Virus record (IMG/VR): IMGVR_UViG_3300047297_000122
Span: 1-29,285 of that record
From: a virus
Strand: one strand, 5' to 3'
DNA: 29,285 bases
Every line of letters begins with the position of its first letter. Within the stretch, counting starts at the first letter, position 1. The notes beneath the pieces were generated by a model. It was not told the origin of the DNA. It made no database searches and saw only the letters and a program-made list of their open reading frames with translations. The position numbers and the translations under genes are program-made. Positions 11,842 through 20,867 of this stretch are shown here, one piece after another.

Positions 11842-13416
11842 ATGTCAAACGAGCAAAGATTTCTTGAAGCCTTCGCCGGATCGGAAGAAGGCCACGGGCA
11901 AACGACCGTCACAAGTGCGCGTCGATCCAAGGATGGCAAGGCTGAAGCCAAAAGCTTCGTGGTCCGAGGGCCGCTGACCGAGGACATCATCGCAAGCCAC
12001 TTGGGTGGAAAGCAGGGCATTGGAGCCATTCCAATCACCCGCGAGAACCGCGCCAAGTTTGGCGCAATCGACATCGACCAATACGACCTCGACCATGCGG
12101 GCCTGATTGCAAAGGTGCGCAAGTATCGGCTCCCTGTCATCCCCTGTCGGTCGAAGTCAGGCGGGGCCCACCTGTTTGTCTTTTTATCCGATTGGGTGGA
12201 AGCCCGACTGCTGCGCGAATACCTAGGCGAGATGGCCTCTGCACTGGGCTATGCGAAGGCCGAAATCTTCCCAAAACAGGACTCGATCCTGATCGAAAAG
12301 GGTGACGTCGGCAACTTCATCAACCTCCCCTACTTTGATGCGGAAAATACGCTCCGCTATGCGTTTAATGACGCTGGGGAGGCTATGACCCTAGAAGAAT
12401 TTCTTGACGCTGTAGAGGCCAGCAGGGTCGATCTATCGGCCATGGAGTTTCTGACCTACGTCGACGAGGATACAGCGCAGGAAGACGCCCCAGAGCGCGG
12501 CTGGCTAAAGGAACTGCCACCGTGCATCCGCAACAAGCTACGCGAAGGCCCGATTACGTCCGAGCGCAACCATTGGGCATTCCAGTACTGCGTCTTCTGC
12601 AAGAAAAAGGACATCGATAGCTGGAAGCCTATGGTCGAGGAGTTCAACGCACGGGAGTTTTCCCCGCCGCTGCCCTCGCAGGAATTGTCCGGCACGGTCA
12701 TGCGGTCGCACGACAAGAAGGAATATGGCTACAAGTGCAACGAGCCCGCCATAGCCGCCTACTGCGACAAGAAGGCTTGCCGCAAGCTAAAGCACGGCAT
12801 TGGCAGCAAGACAGCCGACCTGCCCAACATAGGTGGCCTGACCATCCTTATGTCGGACCCGAAGCTGTTGTTCTTGGACGTCGATGGCAAGCGGTTGGAG
12901 ATCACGATCAAACAATTGCAGCACCAGACACTATTCCAAGAGGCTTGCATGGAACAACTGCTGTTCGCCCCGCAAAGGCTCAAGGACCCCGATTGGGTGG
13001 CTATGGTCAACGATATGCTGCGCAACGCCACACAGGTCCCTGTGCCCGAAGAATTGACCACACGGGGCCAGTTCGTCGATCTACTCAAGACCTACTGCAC
13101 CAGCCGGATAAGAGCCAAGGACCCAGAAGAGTTGAGCATGGGCAAGCCTTGGACAGACGAGGTCATAGGCCGCACGATGTTCACCATGGGTGGCCTGTTC
13201 GAGTTCCTGCGGCAGCGTAACTTCAGCCTTCTGACCAAGCCGCAGGTGCAGCAAATCCTGAAGTCGATGAATAACGATGCCGACTGTGACGGTCACAAGA
13301 GCATCAAGAAGTCCGATGGATCATGGTCCACAGTTCGCGTGTGGTGGGTTCCCCAGTTCTCTAACGATGAGGTTTCAATGCCTCCAAAGGAAGTACAATC
13401 CGATGTCCCATTCTGA
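11842..13416 (+). CDS. TOTE-type archaeo-eukaryotic primase
   Basis: A 524-residue protein. The N-terminal domain has the AEP catalytic pattern: GAIDID (Asp77 and Asp79, metal ligands), then SKSGGAHLFVFL (His110, nucleotide binding), then EIFPKQD and GNFINLPYF (about 150-180), which are characteristic of the TOTE/TR-AEP primases. It would make primers for the family A polymerase of the same operon. The middle region has several cysteines (CNEPAIAAYCDKKACRKLKHG, about 300-320) that could bind zinc. The C-terminal part is unassigned; no ring-helicase motifs follow. GAAGGGAAGG precedes the ATG. Confidence 0.8.
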   Translation: MSNEQRFLEAFAGSEEGHGQTTVTSARRSKDGKAEAKSFVVRGPLTEDIIASHLGGKQGIGAIPITRENRAKFGAIDIDQYDLDHAGLIAKVRKYRLPVIPCRSKSGGAHLFVFLSDWVEARLLREYLGEMASALGYAKAEIFPKQDSILIEKGDVGNFINLPYFDAENTLRYAFNDAGEAMTLEEFLDAVEASRVDLSAMEFLTYVDEDTAQEDAPERGWLKELPPCIRNKLREGPITSERNHWAFQYCVFCKKKDIDSWKPMVEEFNAREFSPPLPSQELSGTVMRSHDKKEYGYKCNEPAIAAYCDKKACRKLKHGIGSKTADLPNIGGLTILMSDPKLLFLDVDGKRLEITIKQLQHQTLFQEACMEQLLFAPQRLKDPDWVAMVNDMLRNATQVPVPEELTTRGQFVDLLKTYCTSRIRAKDPEELSMGKPWTDEVIGRTMFTMGGLFEFLRQRNFSLLTKPQVQQILKSMNNDADCDGHKSIKKSDGSWSTVRVWWVPQFSNDEVSMPPKEVQSDVPF

Positions 13417-13621
13417 GATTATCCTTCACAACGTCAAAGACCTTCAGCGCATCTTCAACCTGTCTAGGTCCAGCGTCTACCGCATGATTGGCCGCGAAGG
13501 CTTTCCGGCGTCTGTCGTTGTCGGCCCTGCTGACAAGCGTGGCTCTGCCGCCCGCTGGCGTTCCGATGAGGTGCAAGCCTACATCGAAACCTTGCCACGG
13601 GAGAAGATCATTGACGTCTAA
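13403..13621 (+). CDS. AlpA/MerR-like helix-turn-helix protein
   Basis: A 72-residue protein from ATG 13403, inside the end of the primase gene. The sequence VKDLQRIFNLSRSSVYRMI, then GFPASVVVG, RWRSDEVQAYIETLPR has the layout of AlpA/excisionase-type winged helix proteins: a recognition helix (SRSSVYRMI), a FPAs wing and a terminal 'W...EV..yI' helix. Such proteins act as transcription factors or excisionases. With no integrase in the window and an operon position between primase and helicase, a regulatory or replication accessory role is more likely. It overlaps both neighbours. Confidence 0.75.
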   Translation: MSHSEIILHNVKDLQRIFNLSRSSVYRMIGREGFPASVVVGPADKRGSAARWRSDEVQAYIETLPREKIIDV

Positions 13622-15125
13622 GCTTATCTTCGGGCCACCGGGGTGCGGCAAGACGTACTTCCTGATTGGGAAGATACGAGAAGCCCTGCAGCGTGGCGTC
13701 CACCCCGACCGGATTGGCTTTTCGTCCTTCACGAACAAGGCCGTCGATGAGGCCATGATGCGGGTGGGCAAGGAGTTTGCCCTGACCAAAAAGGATATGC
13801 CCTTCATGCGAACCCTGCACTCGCTGTGCTTCAGGGCGCTGGGCCTGACCAGAAACGACGTGGTCAACGGCGAAGACTACGCCGCGCTGGGGCGCATCCT
13901 GCATCTAAGCTTCAGGGAAGGACGCAACATCGATCCCGAAGACGATTGGGCCATGCCCGGGGATATCTTCGACGACGATTACCTGCGCATCTATGACAGG
14001 TCCCGTCTGCGCATGGTTTCGCTCGAGCAAGAGTTCAAGGAGTCCGCCGACTACTCCCTGTCCTACCCTGCCTTGTTGCAGATGGTGGGGACATGGGAAA
14101 ACTACAAATCCGTCAACGGCAAGCTGGACTTCACCGATATGCTGATCAAGTTCCTCGAAGTGGGCGAAACCCCACGGCTGGAACTATTGATTGTGGACGA
14201 AGCGCAGGACCTGACACCGCTGCAATGGGCCGTGGTCCGACGGATCATGGAGACCTCCAAGGAGACCTTCTTTGCCGGAGACGATGATCAGGCCATCCAC
14301 ACGTGGGCGGGCGTGGACATCAAGTTGTTTCTGGGCTCCTCTGAAGACAAGAAGGTGCTCGACCAAAGCTTCCGTATCCCCAAGAAGGTCCACGCCTTGG
14401 CCGACAGCGTGGTGAAGCGGATACACGTGCGACAGCCCAAGTTTTGGATGCCCACAGAGCGTGAGGGCAGCGTATCCTTCCACATGGACCGCCGCACCGT
14501 GCCGTTGGACCAAGGTTCGTGGACCCTGATGGCTAGGACCAATTTCCAAGTCAACGAGTTGGCGAAGAGTTTGCGCGAAGACGGCGTCTTCTACAGCCGC
14601 GGGACCCAGCGCAGCGTATCCCTGCCCCTGTCGCAGGGCATAGATGCGTGGTTCCGGCTCCTGAAGGGCGATGCACTGACCAAGGACGAGGTGAAGGCCC
14701 TGATGAAGCGGTTGCCCAAGATTGGCAAACGCAAGGCGCTGACGTCTGGGGCGATGGCGGCACTCGATACGGGCGACCCAGAGGGGCGCTATCCTCTGGA
14801 CCTGCTACAGCGCGACTACGGCCTTCTGATCAATAGCGGTGGGGTCGAGGTGTTCGGCTTAACCGACGACGAGGAAGTTTACATCAGGTCGCTGTTGCGC
14901 GGAGGCGTCAAGCTTTTGGATGACCCAAGGATCAAGCTTGCGACGATCCACTCCATGAAGGGTGGGGAAGACGATAACATCATGCTGCTGACCGATTCCA
15001 CCCGCAACTGCGCCCTATCCCCTGACCAAGACAGCGAAAGTCGTGTTTGGTACACAGGCGTTACAAGAACAAAGGAGAACCTCCATGTCGTCGAGTCCAA
15101 CAGAAAATACCGATACCAAATCTGA
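13611..15125 (+). CDS. UvrD/PcrA-like SF1 DNA helicase
   Basis: A 504-residue protein. TTG 13611 is chosen as start: GGAG lies 7 bases ahead, and it places the Walker A GPPGCGKT at residues 8-15 as usual. A longer frame from 13488 would overlap the previous gene entirely. Other SF1A motifs follow in order: FTNKAVDEAM (motif Ia), VDEAQDLTPLQW (motif II, Asp196-Glu197), FAGDDDQAIHTWAG (motif III), DQSFRIP (IV), ATIHSMKGGEDDNIMLL (V) and WYTGVTRTKENLHVV (VI). It is a shorter relative of UvrD and Rep. It is likely the 3'-5' unwinding helicase of the phage replisome or a recombination helicase. The gene overlaps the next one by 41 bases. Confidence 0.9.
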   Translation: MTSKLIFGPPGCGKTYFLIGKIREALQRGVHPDRIGFSSFTNKAVDEAMMRVGKEFALTKKDMPFMRTLHSLCFRALGLTRNDVVNGEDYAALGRILHLSFREGRNIDPEDDWAMPGDIFDDDYLRIYDRSRLRMVSLEQEFKESADYSLSYPALLQMVGTWENYKSVNGKLDFTDMLIKFLEVGETPRLELLIVDEAQDLTPLQWAVVRRIMETSKETFFAGDDDQAIHTWAGVDIKLFLGSSEDKKVLDQSFRIPKKVHALADSVVKRIHVRQPKFWMPTEREGSVSFHMDRRTVPLDQGSWTLMARTNFQVNELAKSLREDGVFYSRGTQRSVSLPLSQGIDAWFRLLKGDALTKDEVKALMKRLPKIGKRKALTSGAMAALDTGDPEGRYPLDLLQRDYGLLINSGGVEVFGLTDDEEVYIRSLLRGGVKLLDDPRIKLATIHSMKGGEDDNIMLLTDSTRNCALSPDQDSESRVWYTGVTRTKENLHVVESNRKYRYQI

Positions 15126-15543
15126 GGGTTGGAACGCCCAGCAGGAATGGGAAGACGAGGGGCTTATGTCCGCACCGAGCATAATGATGACCAAATACCC
15201 AGACGACAATCCGAAGACAGCCTTTGGCGAAGCAAAGCCCAAGATGAGTGACACCCCGACCATTGGCGTACAGGAGATGGGCAGGGTATTTACGGGCGGC
15301 GCTGCCAAGTATGGACGCTTCAACTGGCGCGACCACGCCGTCTCTGCCACAGTCTACTATGACGCTGCCCAGCGCCATCTGATGGCATGGTTCAGGGGCG
15401 AAGACCTCGATCCCGAAAGCGGTGTTTCGCACCTTGCCCACGTCATGGCTTGCTGCAACATCCTCTTGGATGCCGAGAAGCACGGCAAACTGAACGACAA
15501 CAGACTGACGACCGGAAAAGGAAGCCTGACCAGTGGCGATTGA
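15085..15543 (+). CDS. dATP/dGTP diphosphohydrolase (MazZ/DUF5664 family)
   Basis: A 152-residue protein from ATG 15085, with AAAGGAG upstream. The signature is GGAAKYGRFNWRDH (about 72-85), then AAQRHLMAWFRGEDLDPESG (about 93-112), then HLAHVMACCNILLDAEK: the helical MazG-like fold with EDxDPESG and HLAH metal-binding segments of the DUF5664/MazZ family. These enzymes hydrolyse dATP or dGTP to the monophosphate. In some phages MazZ feeds dGMP to PurZ for 2-aminoadenine synthesis; the family is also found without PurZ. PurZ and DatZ are not in the window. It overlaps the polymerase gene start by 11 bases, which ties the two functions together. Confidence 0.8.
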   Translation: MSSSPTENTDTKSEGWNAQQEWEDEGLMSAPSIMMTKYPDDNPKTAFGEAKPKMSDTPTIGVQEMGRVFTGGAAKYGRFNWRDHAVSATVYYDAAQRHLMAWFRGEDLDPESGVSHLAHVMACCNILLDAEKHGKLNDNRLTTGKGSLTSGD

Positions 15544-17437
15544 TAAGAAAGACGACCGCACAATGGGTTTCATGACCGTCCTCGATGTGGATGCAACCAC
15601 ACGGGAGTGGGTCCCTCCGACCAGTTTTCCGGACCTTACGGGCTATAAGGAGGTTGCCATTGACCTCGAGACCCATGACCCCAATCTGACCACCCTAGGA
15701 CCCGGCTGGGCGCGTAAGGATGGCAAGGTGGTGGGCGTTGCGGTTGCCGCTGGAGAAGACGCTTGGTACTTCCCCTTTGCCCACGCAGTCGCCCCAAACC
15801 TAGACAAGCGCATGGTCCTGCGGTGGCTGCAAAAGCAGGTGCAGACGCCACGGCAGACAAAGGTCATGCACAACGCCCAGTACGACCTTGGCTGGCTCAT
15901 GGCAGAAGGGATCGAGGTCCAAGGCAAGATCATCGATACCATGATTGTCGCGGCTCTGGTGGACGAGAATAGGCTGTCCTACAGCCTCGACAACCTCGCC
16001 AAGCAGTACTGTGGGATGCGCAAAGACGAAAAGCTACTCCGCGCTGCGGCCAAGGATTGGGCACTTGATCCCAAGAAGGATATGTGGCGGCTTCCAGCAA
16101 CCTATGTTGGGACCTACGCCGAGCAGGACGCACGGGCCACGCTGGCCCTGTGGAAGGTCCTACAGAAGGAATTGGACGAACAGCAGCTTCAGGCCATCTT
16201 CGAGATTGAACAGCCCCTGACCGAAATCTTGGTCAAGATGCGGATGCAAGGCGTCCCTGTCGATCTGGACAAGGCCGAGCAGTCCCGCAAGGTGCTGCGT
16301 GGTAGGGCCGCTGAACTGAAGGCCTTCATCAAAGCAAAGAGTGGCGTGGACATCGAACCTTGGGCCGCAGCCAGCGTCCAGAAGGTCTTTGACAAGCTTG
16401 GGCTGACCTACGAACAGACGGAAACGGGCCAGCCTTCCTTTACCAAGATGTTCTTGGCGTCCCACCCCAATGAGGTGGCGAACGCAGTTGTCCAGCTTCG
16501 CGAAATGGACAAGGCCGACAGCACGTTCATCGACTCGATCTTAGAGCACTCCAAGGGTGGCCGCATCCACTGCGAATTCCACCAACTTCGTTCTGACGAA
16601 GGCGGAACGGTGACGGGGCGGATGTCGTGCAGCAACCCCAATCTTCAGCAAATTCCTGCCCGCGACCCTGTGGTCAAGAAGCTAATCCGGGGTATTTTTG
16701 TCCCCGAAGACGGCTGCAAGTGGGGGTCCTTCGATTACTCCTCCCAAGAGCCAAGGTTATTGGTCCACTATTGCGCCATCCTACCGAGGGATATGCGCCA
16801 TCCGATGATCGATGACATGGTTGCCCAGTTCCACGCCGGAAACGCCGACCTGCACCAGATGACAGCCGACATCGTGGGCGTGAAGCGCAAGCAAGCCAAG
16901 ACGATCAACCTAGGCATCATGTATGGCATGGGCGTGGCTAAGATGGCGACCCAGCTTGGGATCGATCAGGACGAGGCCAAGGGCCTTCTGGCGGTGTACC
17001 ACGACAAGGTCCCCTTCGTGAAAGGCATCGCGGACATCGCATCGCGTCAGGCAGAGCAGCACGGCAAGGTTAGGACAGTGGGCGGTCGCCTGTGTCGGTT
17101 CCCATTGTGGGAGAGCCGCCAGTTTGGCTACACGAAGCCGCTGCCGCACGATGAGGCGCTCAAGGAGTACGGTCCGGGCCTACGCCGCGCCTTCACGTAC
17201 AAGGCCCTGAACAAGCTTATCCAAGGCTCTGCCGCCGACCAAACCAAGAAGGCCATGGTGGACTGCATGAAAGAGGGCCTACAGCCCATGCTGCAAATCC
17301 ATGACGAACTGTGCTTCAATGTCGAAAGCGATGAGCAAGCGGCCAAGATCAGGGAGATCATGGAAAACGGTATCAACCTAATGGTCCCCAGCAAGGTGGA
17401 CCAAGACCTTCAAACCAACTGGGGAGACGTAGACTGA
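15533..17437 (+). CDS. polA: Family A DNA polymerase with 3'-5' exonuclease
   Basis: A 634-residue protein from GTG 15533; ATG 15563 is an alternative. Exonuclease motifs: AIDLETHD (Asp44, Glu46), HNAQYDLGWL (Asp118) and YAEQDA (Tyr195, Asp199), so proofreading should be active. No 5'-3' exonuclease domain is present. Polymerase motif A is SFDYSSQEPRLL (Asp401), differing from the usual DYSQIELR. Motif B is KTINLGIMYG (Lys456, Leu460, Tyr464). Motif C is HDE (590-592). Leu460 replaces the Phe found at E. coli position 762. It replicates the phage genome together with the primase and helicases of this operon. Confidence 0.93.
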   Translation: MAIDKKDDRTMGFMTVLDVDATTREWVPPTSFPDLTGYKEVAIDLETHDPNLTTLGPGWARKDGKVVGVAVAAGEDAWYFPFAHAVAPNLDKRMVLRWLQKQVQTPRQTKVMHNAQYDLGWLMAEGIEVQGKIIDTMIVAALVDENRLSYSLDNLAKQYCGMRKDEKLLRAAAKDWALDPKKDMWRLPATYVGTYAEQDARATLALWKVLQKELDEQQLQAIFEIEQPLTEILVKMRMQGVPVDLDKAEQSRKVLRGRAAELKAFIKAKSGVDIEPWAAASVQKVFDKLGLTYEQTETGQPSFTKMFLASHPNEVANAVVQLREMDKADSTFIDSILEHSKGGRIHCEFHQLRSDEGGTVTGRMSCSNPNLQQIPARDPVVKKLIRGIFVPEDGCKWGSFDYSSQEPRLLVHYCAILPRDMRHPMIDDMVAQFHAGNADLHQMTADIVGVKRKQAKTINLGIMYGMGVAKMATQLGIDQDEAKGLLAVYHDKVPFVKGIADIASRQAEQHGKVRTVGGRLCRFPLWESRQFGYTKPLPHDEALKEYGPGLRRAFTYKALNKLIQGSAADQTKKAMVDCMKEGLQPMLQIHDELCFNVESDEQAAKIREIMENGINLMVPSKVDQDLQTNWGDVD

Positions 17438-17667
17438 TGAAAGACATCATTGGGTTCAAGGATATGCACCCCGCTCAGGTCAAAGAGTTCATGAACTTCA
17501 TAGCGGATGCACTGGGCATGGCCCGCGCCTTATCGGACGAACTGGAAGAAGAGAGCATCTTCGAGGACACCAAGAGTAAGGTAGAAAGCCTGATCGAGAT
17601 GTTTGGCGGTCAGGCCTTGATCATTGACCAAATGTCGCCCGAGTCGTCGGATTTGGAACAAGGATAG
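17437..17667 (+). CDS. Small acidic protein ending the replication operon
   Basis: A 76-residue acidic, helical protein (FMNFIADALGMARALSDELE, then SKVESLIEMFGGQALIIDQ). The ATG overlaps the polymerase stop (TGATG), so it is the last gene of the operon and coupled to polymerase. No family recognised. Its last 47 bases overlap, on the opposite strand, the end of the large virion gene at 17621-20866. Confidence 0.6.
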   Translation: MKDIIGFKDMHPAQVKEFMNFIADALGMARALSDELEEESIFEDTKSKVESLIEMFGGQALIIDQMSPESSDLEQG

Positions 17668-20600
17668 GGCTGATCTGGCGCTGTGAAGGCATCGCTGTGG
17701 TAGCGGAAGCAGGGGAGGTCTTAGGGGACTGACCCATAAAGGGCTTAGTAAACGTATCTACCTCCCTTTGCCCAACCTTACCTAGCGCAGAAAGCATTTC
17801 TTCAGCGCCCTTTTCCACTGATCCCTTACGCTCATTGAACTTCTGTGCAGCAAGGGTTTCCGCAGGACGAACCTCCTGTTGCGCCTGTTCCCCAAGTCCA
17901 TAGCCACCCTGTAGGGTCGCTTGGGCGATCAACTGGTTCATGACCTGAAACCCTTGAGCGATTGGGTCGTCTGTCAGGAATTTACCCGCCATGAACTGCT
18001 TCAGGGTGTTTGGGTTGCGAGAAGCCATGAGCGCCTTTAGCACCTTGGGGTTACGCAGCGCCTTAGACATGACAAGAAACGCCGCTGCCGTGGGCAGCAC
18101 GGTCAGAGGACTGAAGATCAGGTGGGCTCCACTCAAGCTAAGGGCAACGGCAGCGCCCGCAAGGCCGCTCTTACCCACTATTGTCTTGTTTGACGCACGA
18201 ACCATGTCTGCGGCAACCGTGTTCAGGGCCTTTGCCGTACCTGCGCCAAACAAGGCGTCTAGGTTCTTGTCGCCATAGCTGTTGACGATGTCCTGCAATC
18301 GGTTACCAAGACGTCCTGAGCGGAATGCATCGACAAAGTCTTCTGTCATCTTTACCGTACCGTCTTCTGCAAAGGCAATGTCTGCCTGTTGCAGGATACG
18401 GCCCATGGCGGCGTCCTTGACGCCTTCCATGACCTCTGGGCTCAGGGCATTTTTGGCGGCGTTGATGTTGCTCGTTGTGTTGAGGACTTCTTTCCCAATG
18501 GTCTCTATGTCACCCGTTTTGAGGGTATTCAGGAACTGATTTTTATCTAGTTCCCCACGGGCTATCTGAGACTTTTTAAGCTGCGTCAGGGCGTCGGTTA
18601 ACGGCACGTTGCGCGACATGAGATCGTCAATGACCGAAGGAGCAAGGTCAGCCTTACCACGCTTCATCACCTCAATCAGATCATTAAGGGGTCCCTTTTC
18701 CCCACGGAAAAGGACATCAAATACAGAACCTTTTTCCTGTAGGGTTGCGGAAAACTTAACGGGATCAATCAGTTCCGCGCCTGTCGTAGGGTCTATAACC
18801 TTTGACCGATTCATCACATCTTGCAGATACATACGGGCAAGGTCCTGACGTAGGTCCTCTGCGGGATTAAAGGCCATTCTTGAAACAGCTAAATCCTCTG
18901 CGCGGCCCTCGACTCGAGCAATCTGTTGCGCCAATAGGCGGCGGGCTTGGCTGTTGGCCGGAAGAAGCGCCATCTGGTTGCGGGCCTGATCCACGGGCAT
19001 GCCGTTCACCAATTGCTGGGCCGCAGTTCTATCCCCCATGGGTAGGTCCTCGATGTACTTAGCACCGCGAACAGCCTTAAGAAGTTGCAGCAAAGCTTCT
19101 GGGTTGTCCTTCTCGATGATTTGGTCGAAAATGAACTTCTTGTTCAACTGACGCTTCTGGGCTTGCTTCATGATCGACTGCGTTACGACGTTGTCAAAAC
19201 GCTGCATACCATTGCGATACAAGGCATTTGTCCGGCGCACTAGGCCAAGAGCTTTTGACATATCCTCAAAGCTTGCCGTAAAGTTTTTGGGGCCAACTAT
19301 TTTAGCGCCATCGGCAGTTCCCATATCCACAGCGCGTTGAAGCGCAATCTCTGTTCCATCTATGGCTTTGGTAATGGATGACCGTAACGCTCCAAGTGCG
19401 CCGACATTAACATCCGCCACCAAAGATGGGCTGTAGGAGGCATCTATAAGACCTGTTCTAATGCGGGAAACCTCCTCCAGAGTGGCAAACTCTGGAAGTT
19501 CCTGAACCATTTTTGCAAACTTTGTAACTTCAATGTCTGCGGCAGAATTTTTTACCAAGTACGCAAGTTCTTTCTTCATCGTAGCCGTTGGAATAATGGC
19601 TTGATCCTTCAGAACTTTGGTAGCTTTTGCGTAAAGAGAGTCGACATTTTCGTCGAAGCCACGCTTACGTAGTTGAAGAACTTGCGCCAAGTCCTTTGGA
19701 ACAATGCCATTCTTGCGAAGGCCTGCCATGACATCACCCATGTACTTATTTGTTGTGACATCCAGATTCTTCTGTGCGGCCAAAAGGTCTTCGTCTGCAG
19801 TGGCGTAGAGCTTGTCCATGTCAGTACGAACAGCATCGGACAGGTCGTCAATTGCTCCCTCATCCACAACACGCAAGGAGCGGAGTTCCTTGATGATCTG
19901 GTCAAGGTTTTGCGTAGCTGCCTTTTTGTTCGGGAAAACACTCTCGTACAGGGCTTGCATACGGTTAAGGATAGGACGGAACTGTTCGCCCGTAGCACCG
20001 CCAATGGTCGGCTTGAAGTCGCGGGCAATAAGATCACGGGCTTGTTTACGCAGGACTTCGTTTTCTGCACCCCCGGGACCTTTGATCATGCGGCCAAACA
20101 CCTTTGAGATGCCTCGGCCAAGACCTTCACCCGCCATGGAAAACACACCTTCCATGGCAGATTCTCGCATAACTTCCCCGAGGCCTTGATCCTGAAGACC
20201 TTGGGCAGATTCGATGCCTTCGTCCAACGCCTTGCCCGCCGCCGCCGCTGCACCCGCAATAGCGATACCCGGAATAGTACCGACACCCGAGAAGGTCAAA
20301 GCAGCGCCGATACCTGCAGCCGTGGGCAAAGCAGCTTGGCCCAAGAACTCCTTAAAGTCGCCCCACGACAGGCCCTCTTCATCGATGGAAACTTCTGGAC
20401 CTTTGCCCATGCCCAAAGCATCCCGCCCCTTCTGGGTCAGGATGAAGCGTCCAAGCGGGTCCTTACGGAAGGTGTCTTTGCCAATGTTCTTGGTTAGGTA
20501 GTTCGCCCGTTCTTGGTCCGTGTCCATGCGACCGTAGCCAAAACGTGAGAAATTACCAAGGTCTTGAAGACCTTGGGTGTAGTCTACCCCCTGTTCTTCA

Positions 20601-20866
20601 TAGGGAACCGAGGCGTATTCTTCTGCGGACATCCGTTCCCCAGAAGGGGTAATGCCAGCTTGTCTCCGCATACGAGCATATTCACGAATCTGATCCGTGG
20701 TCATCTCAGCGAGGTTGGGCTTTGCGATCCCCCCAAGCTCACCTGAAGATGCGCCAAGCCCCGAAAGGCTTTGTGAAATGGCGCGGCTTTCCTCTTCCGT
20801 GGGGGTATCCCCGGCAATCTTGACTTGGATGATGCCAGAAGGGCTTTTAACCTTGATAATACCCAT
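17621..20866 (-). CDS. Large internal virion / DNA ejection-type protein
   Basis: A 1081-residue protein, the last gene of the leftward virion operon. The N-terminus is variable (MGIIKVKSPSGIIQVKIAGD). A Gly/Ala-rich hydrophobic region (about 180-215: PTAAGIGAALTFSGVGTIPG, then IAIAGAAAAAG) and another near the C-terminus (about 935-965: SGAHLIFSPLTVLPTAAAFL) could insert in membrane. The middle is long, charged and helical. This size, the membrane-active segments and the position after other virion genes fit podoviral internal virion proteins that leave the capsid with the DNA and form a channel. No lytic transglycosylase motif was seen. There is no strong sequence signature, so the role is inferred. 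Confidence 0.65.
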   Translation of the reverse strand: MGIIKVKSPSGIIQVKIAGDTPTEEESRAISQSLSGLGASSGELGGIAKPNLAEMTTDQIREYARMRRQAGITPSGERMSAEEYASVPYEEQGVDYTQGLQDLGNFSRFGYGRMDTDQERANYLTKNIGKDTFRKDPLGRFILTQKGRDALGMGKGPEVSIDEEGLSWGDFKEFLGQAALPTAAGIGAALTFSGVGTIPGIAIAGAAAAAGKALDEGIESAQGLQDQGLGEVMRESAMEGVFSMAGEGLGRGISKVFGRMIKGPGGAENEVLRKQARDLIARDFKPTIGGATGEQFRPILNRMQALYESVFPNKKAATQNLDQIIKELRSLRVVDEGAIDDLSDAVRTDMDKLYATADEDLLAAQKNLDVTTNKYMGDVMAGLRKNGIVPKDLAQVLQLRKRGFDENVDSLYAKATKVLKDQAIIPTATMKKELAYLVKNSAADIEVTKFAKMVQELPEFATLEEVSRIRTGLIDASYSPSLVADVNVGALGALRSSITKAIDGTEIALQRAVDMGTADGAKIVGPKNFTASFEDMSKALGLVRRTNALYRNGMQRFDNVVTQSIMKQAQKRQLNKKFIFDQIIEKDNPEALLQLLKAVRGAKYIEDLPMGDRTAAQQLVNGMPVDQARNQMALLPANSQARRLLAQQIARVEGRAEDLAVSRMAFNPAEDLRQDLARMYLQDVMNRSKVIDPTTGAELIDPVKFSATLQEKGSVFDVLFRGEKGPLNDLIEVMKRGKADLAPSVIDDLMSRNVPLTDALTQLKKSQIARGELDKNQFLNTLKTGDIETIGKEVLNTTSNINAAKNALSPEVMEGVKDAAMGRILQQADIAFAEDGTVKMTEDFVDAFRSGRLGNRLQDIVNSYGDKNLDALFGAGTAKALNTVAADMVRASNKTIVGKSGLAGAAVALSLSGAHLIFSPLTVLPTAAAFLVMSKALRNPKVLKALMASRNPNTLKQFMAGKFLTDDPIAQGFQVMNQLIAQATLQGGYGLGEQAQQEVRPAETLAAQKFNERKGSVEKGAEEMLSALGKVGQREVDTFTKPFMGQSPKTSPASATTAMPSQRQISPILVPNPTTRATFGQ

Positions 20867-20867
20867 G

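Noticed and set aside
13403-13621. AlpA-like protein as an excisionase proving lysogeny
   Set aside because: The gene is embedded and overlapped in the replication operon, and no integrase is seen, so the motif alone does not support a temperate lifestyle.
15085-15543. Claim that the phage DNA contains 2-aminoadenine
   Set aside because: Only the MazZ-like enzyme is present here; the essential PurZ is not in the window, and this family also occurs in ordinary phages.
19609-20070. A minus-strand frame of 153 codons inside the 1081-residue gene
   Set aside because: It is out of frame with a long intact gene, rich in Thr/Ser/Arg as shadow frames often are, and has no separate start signal.
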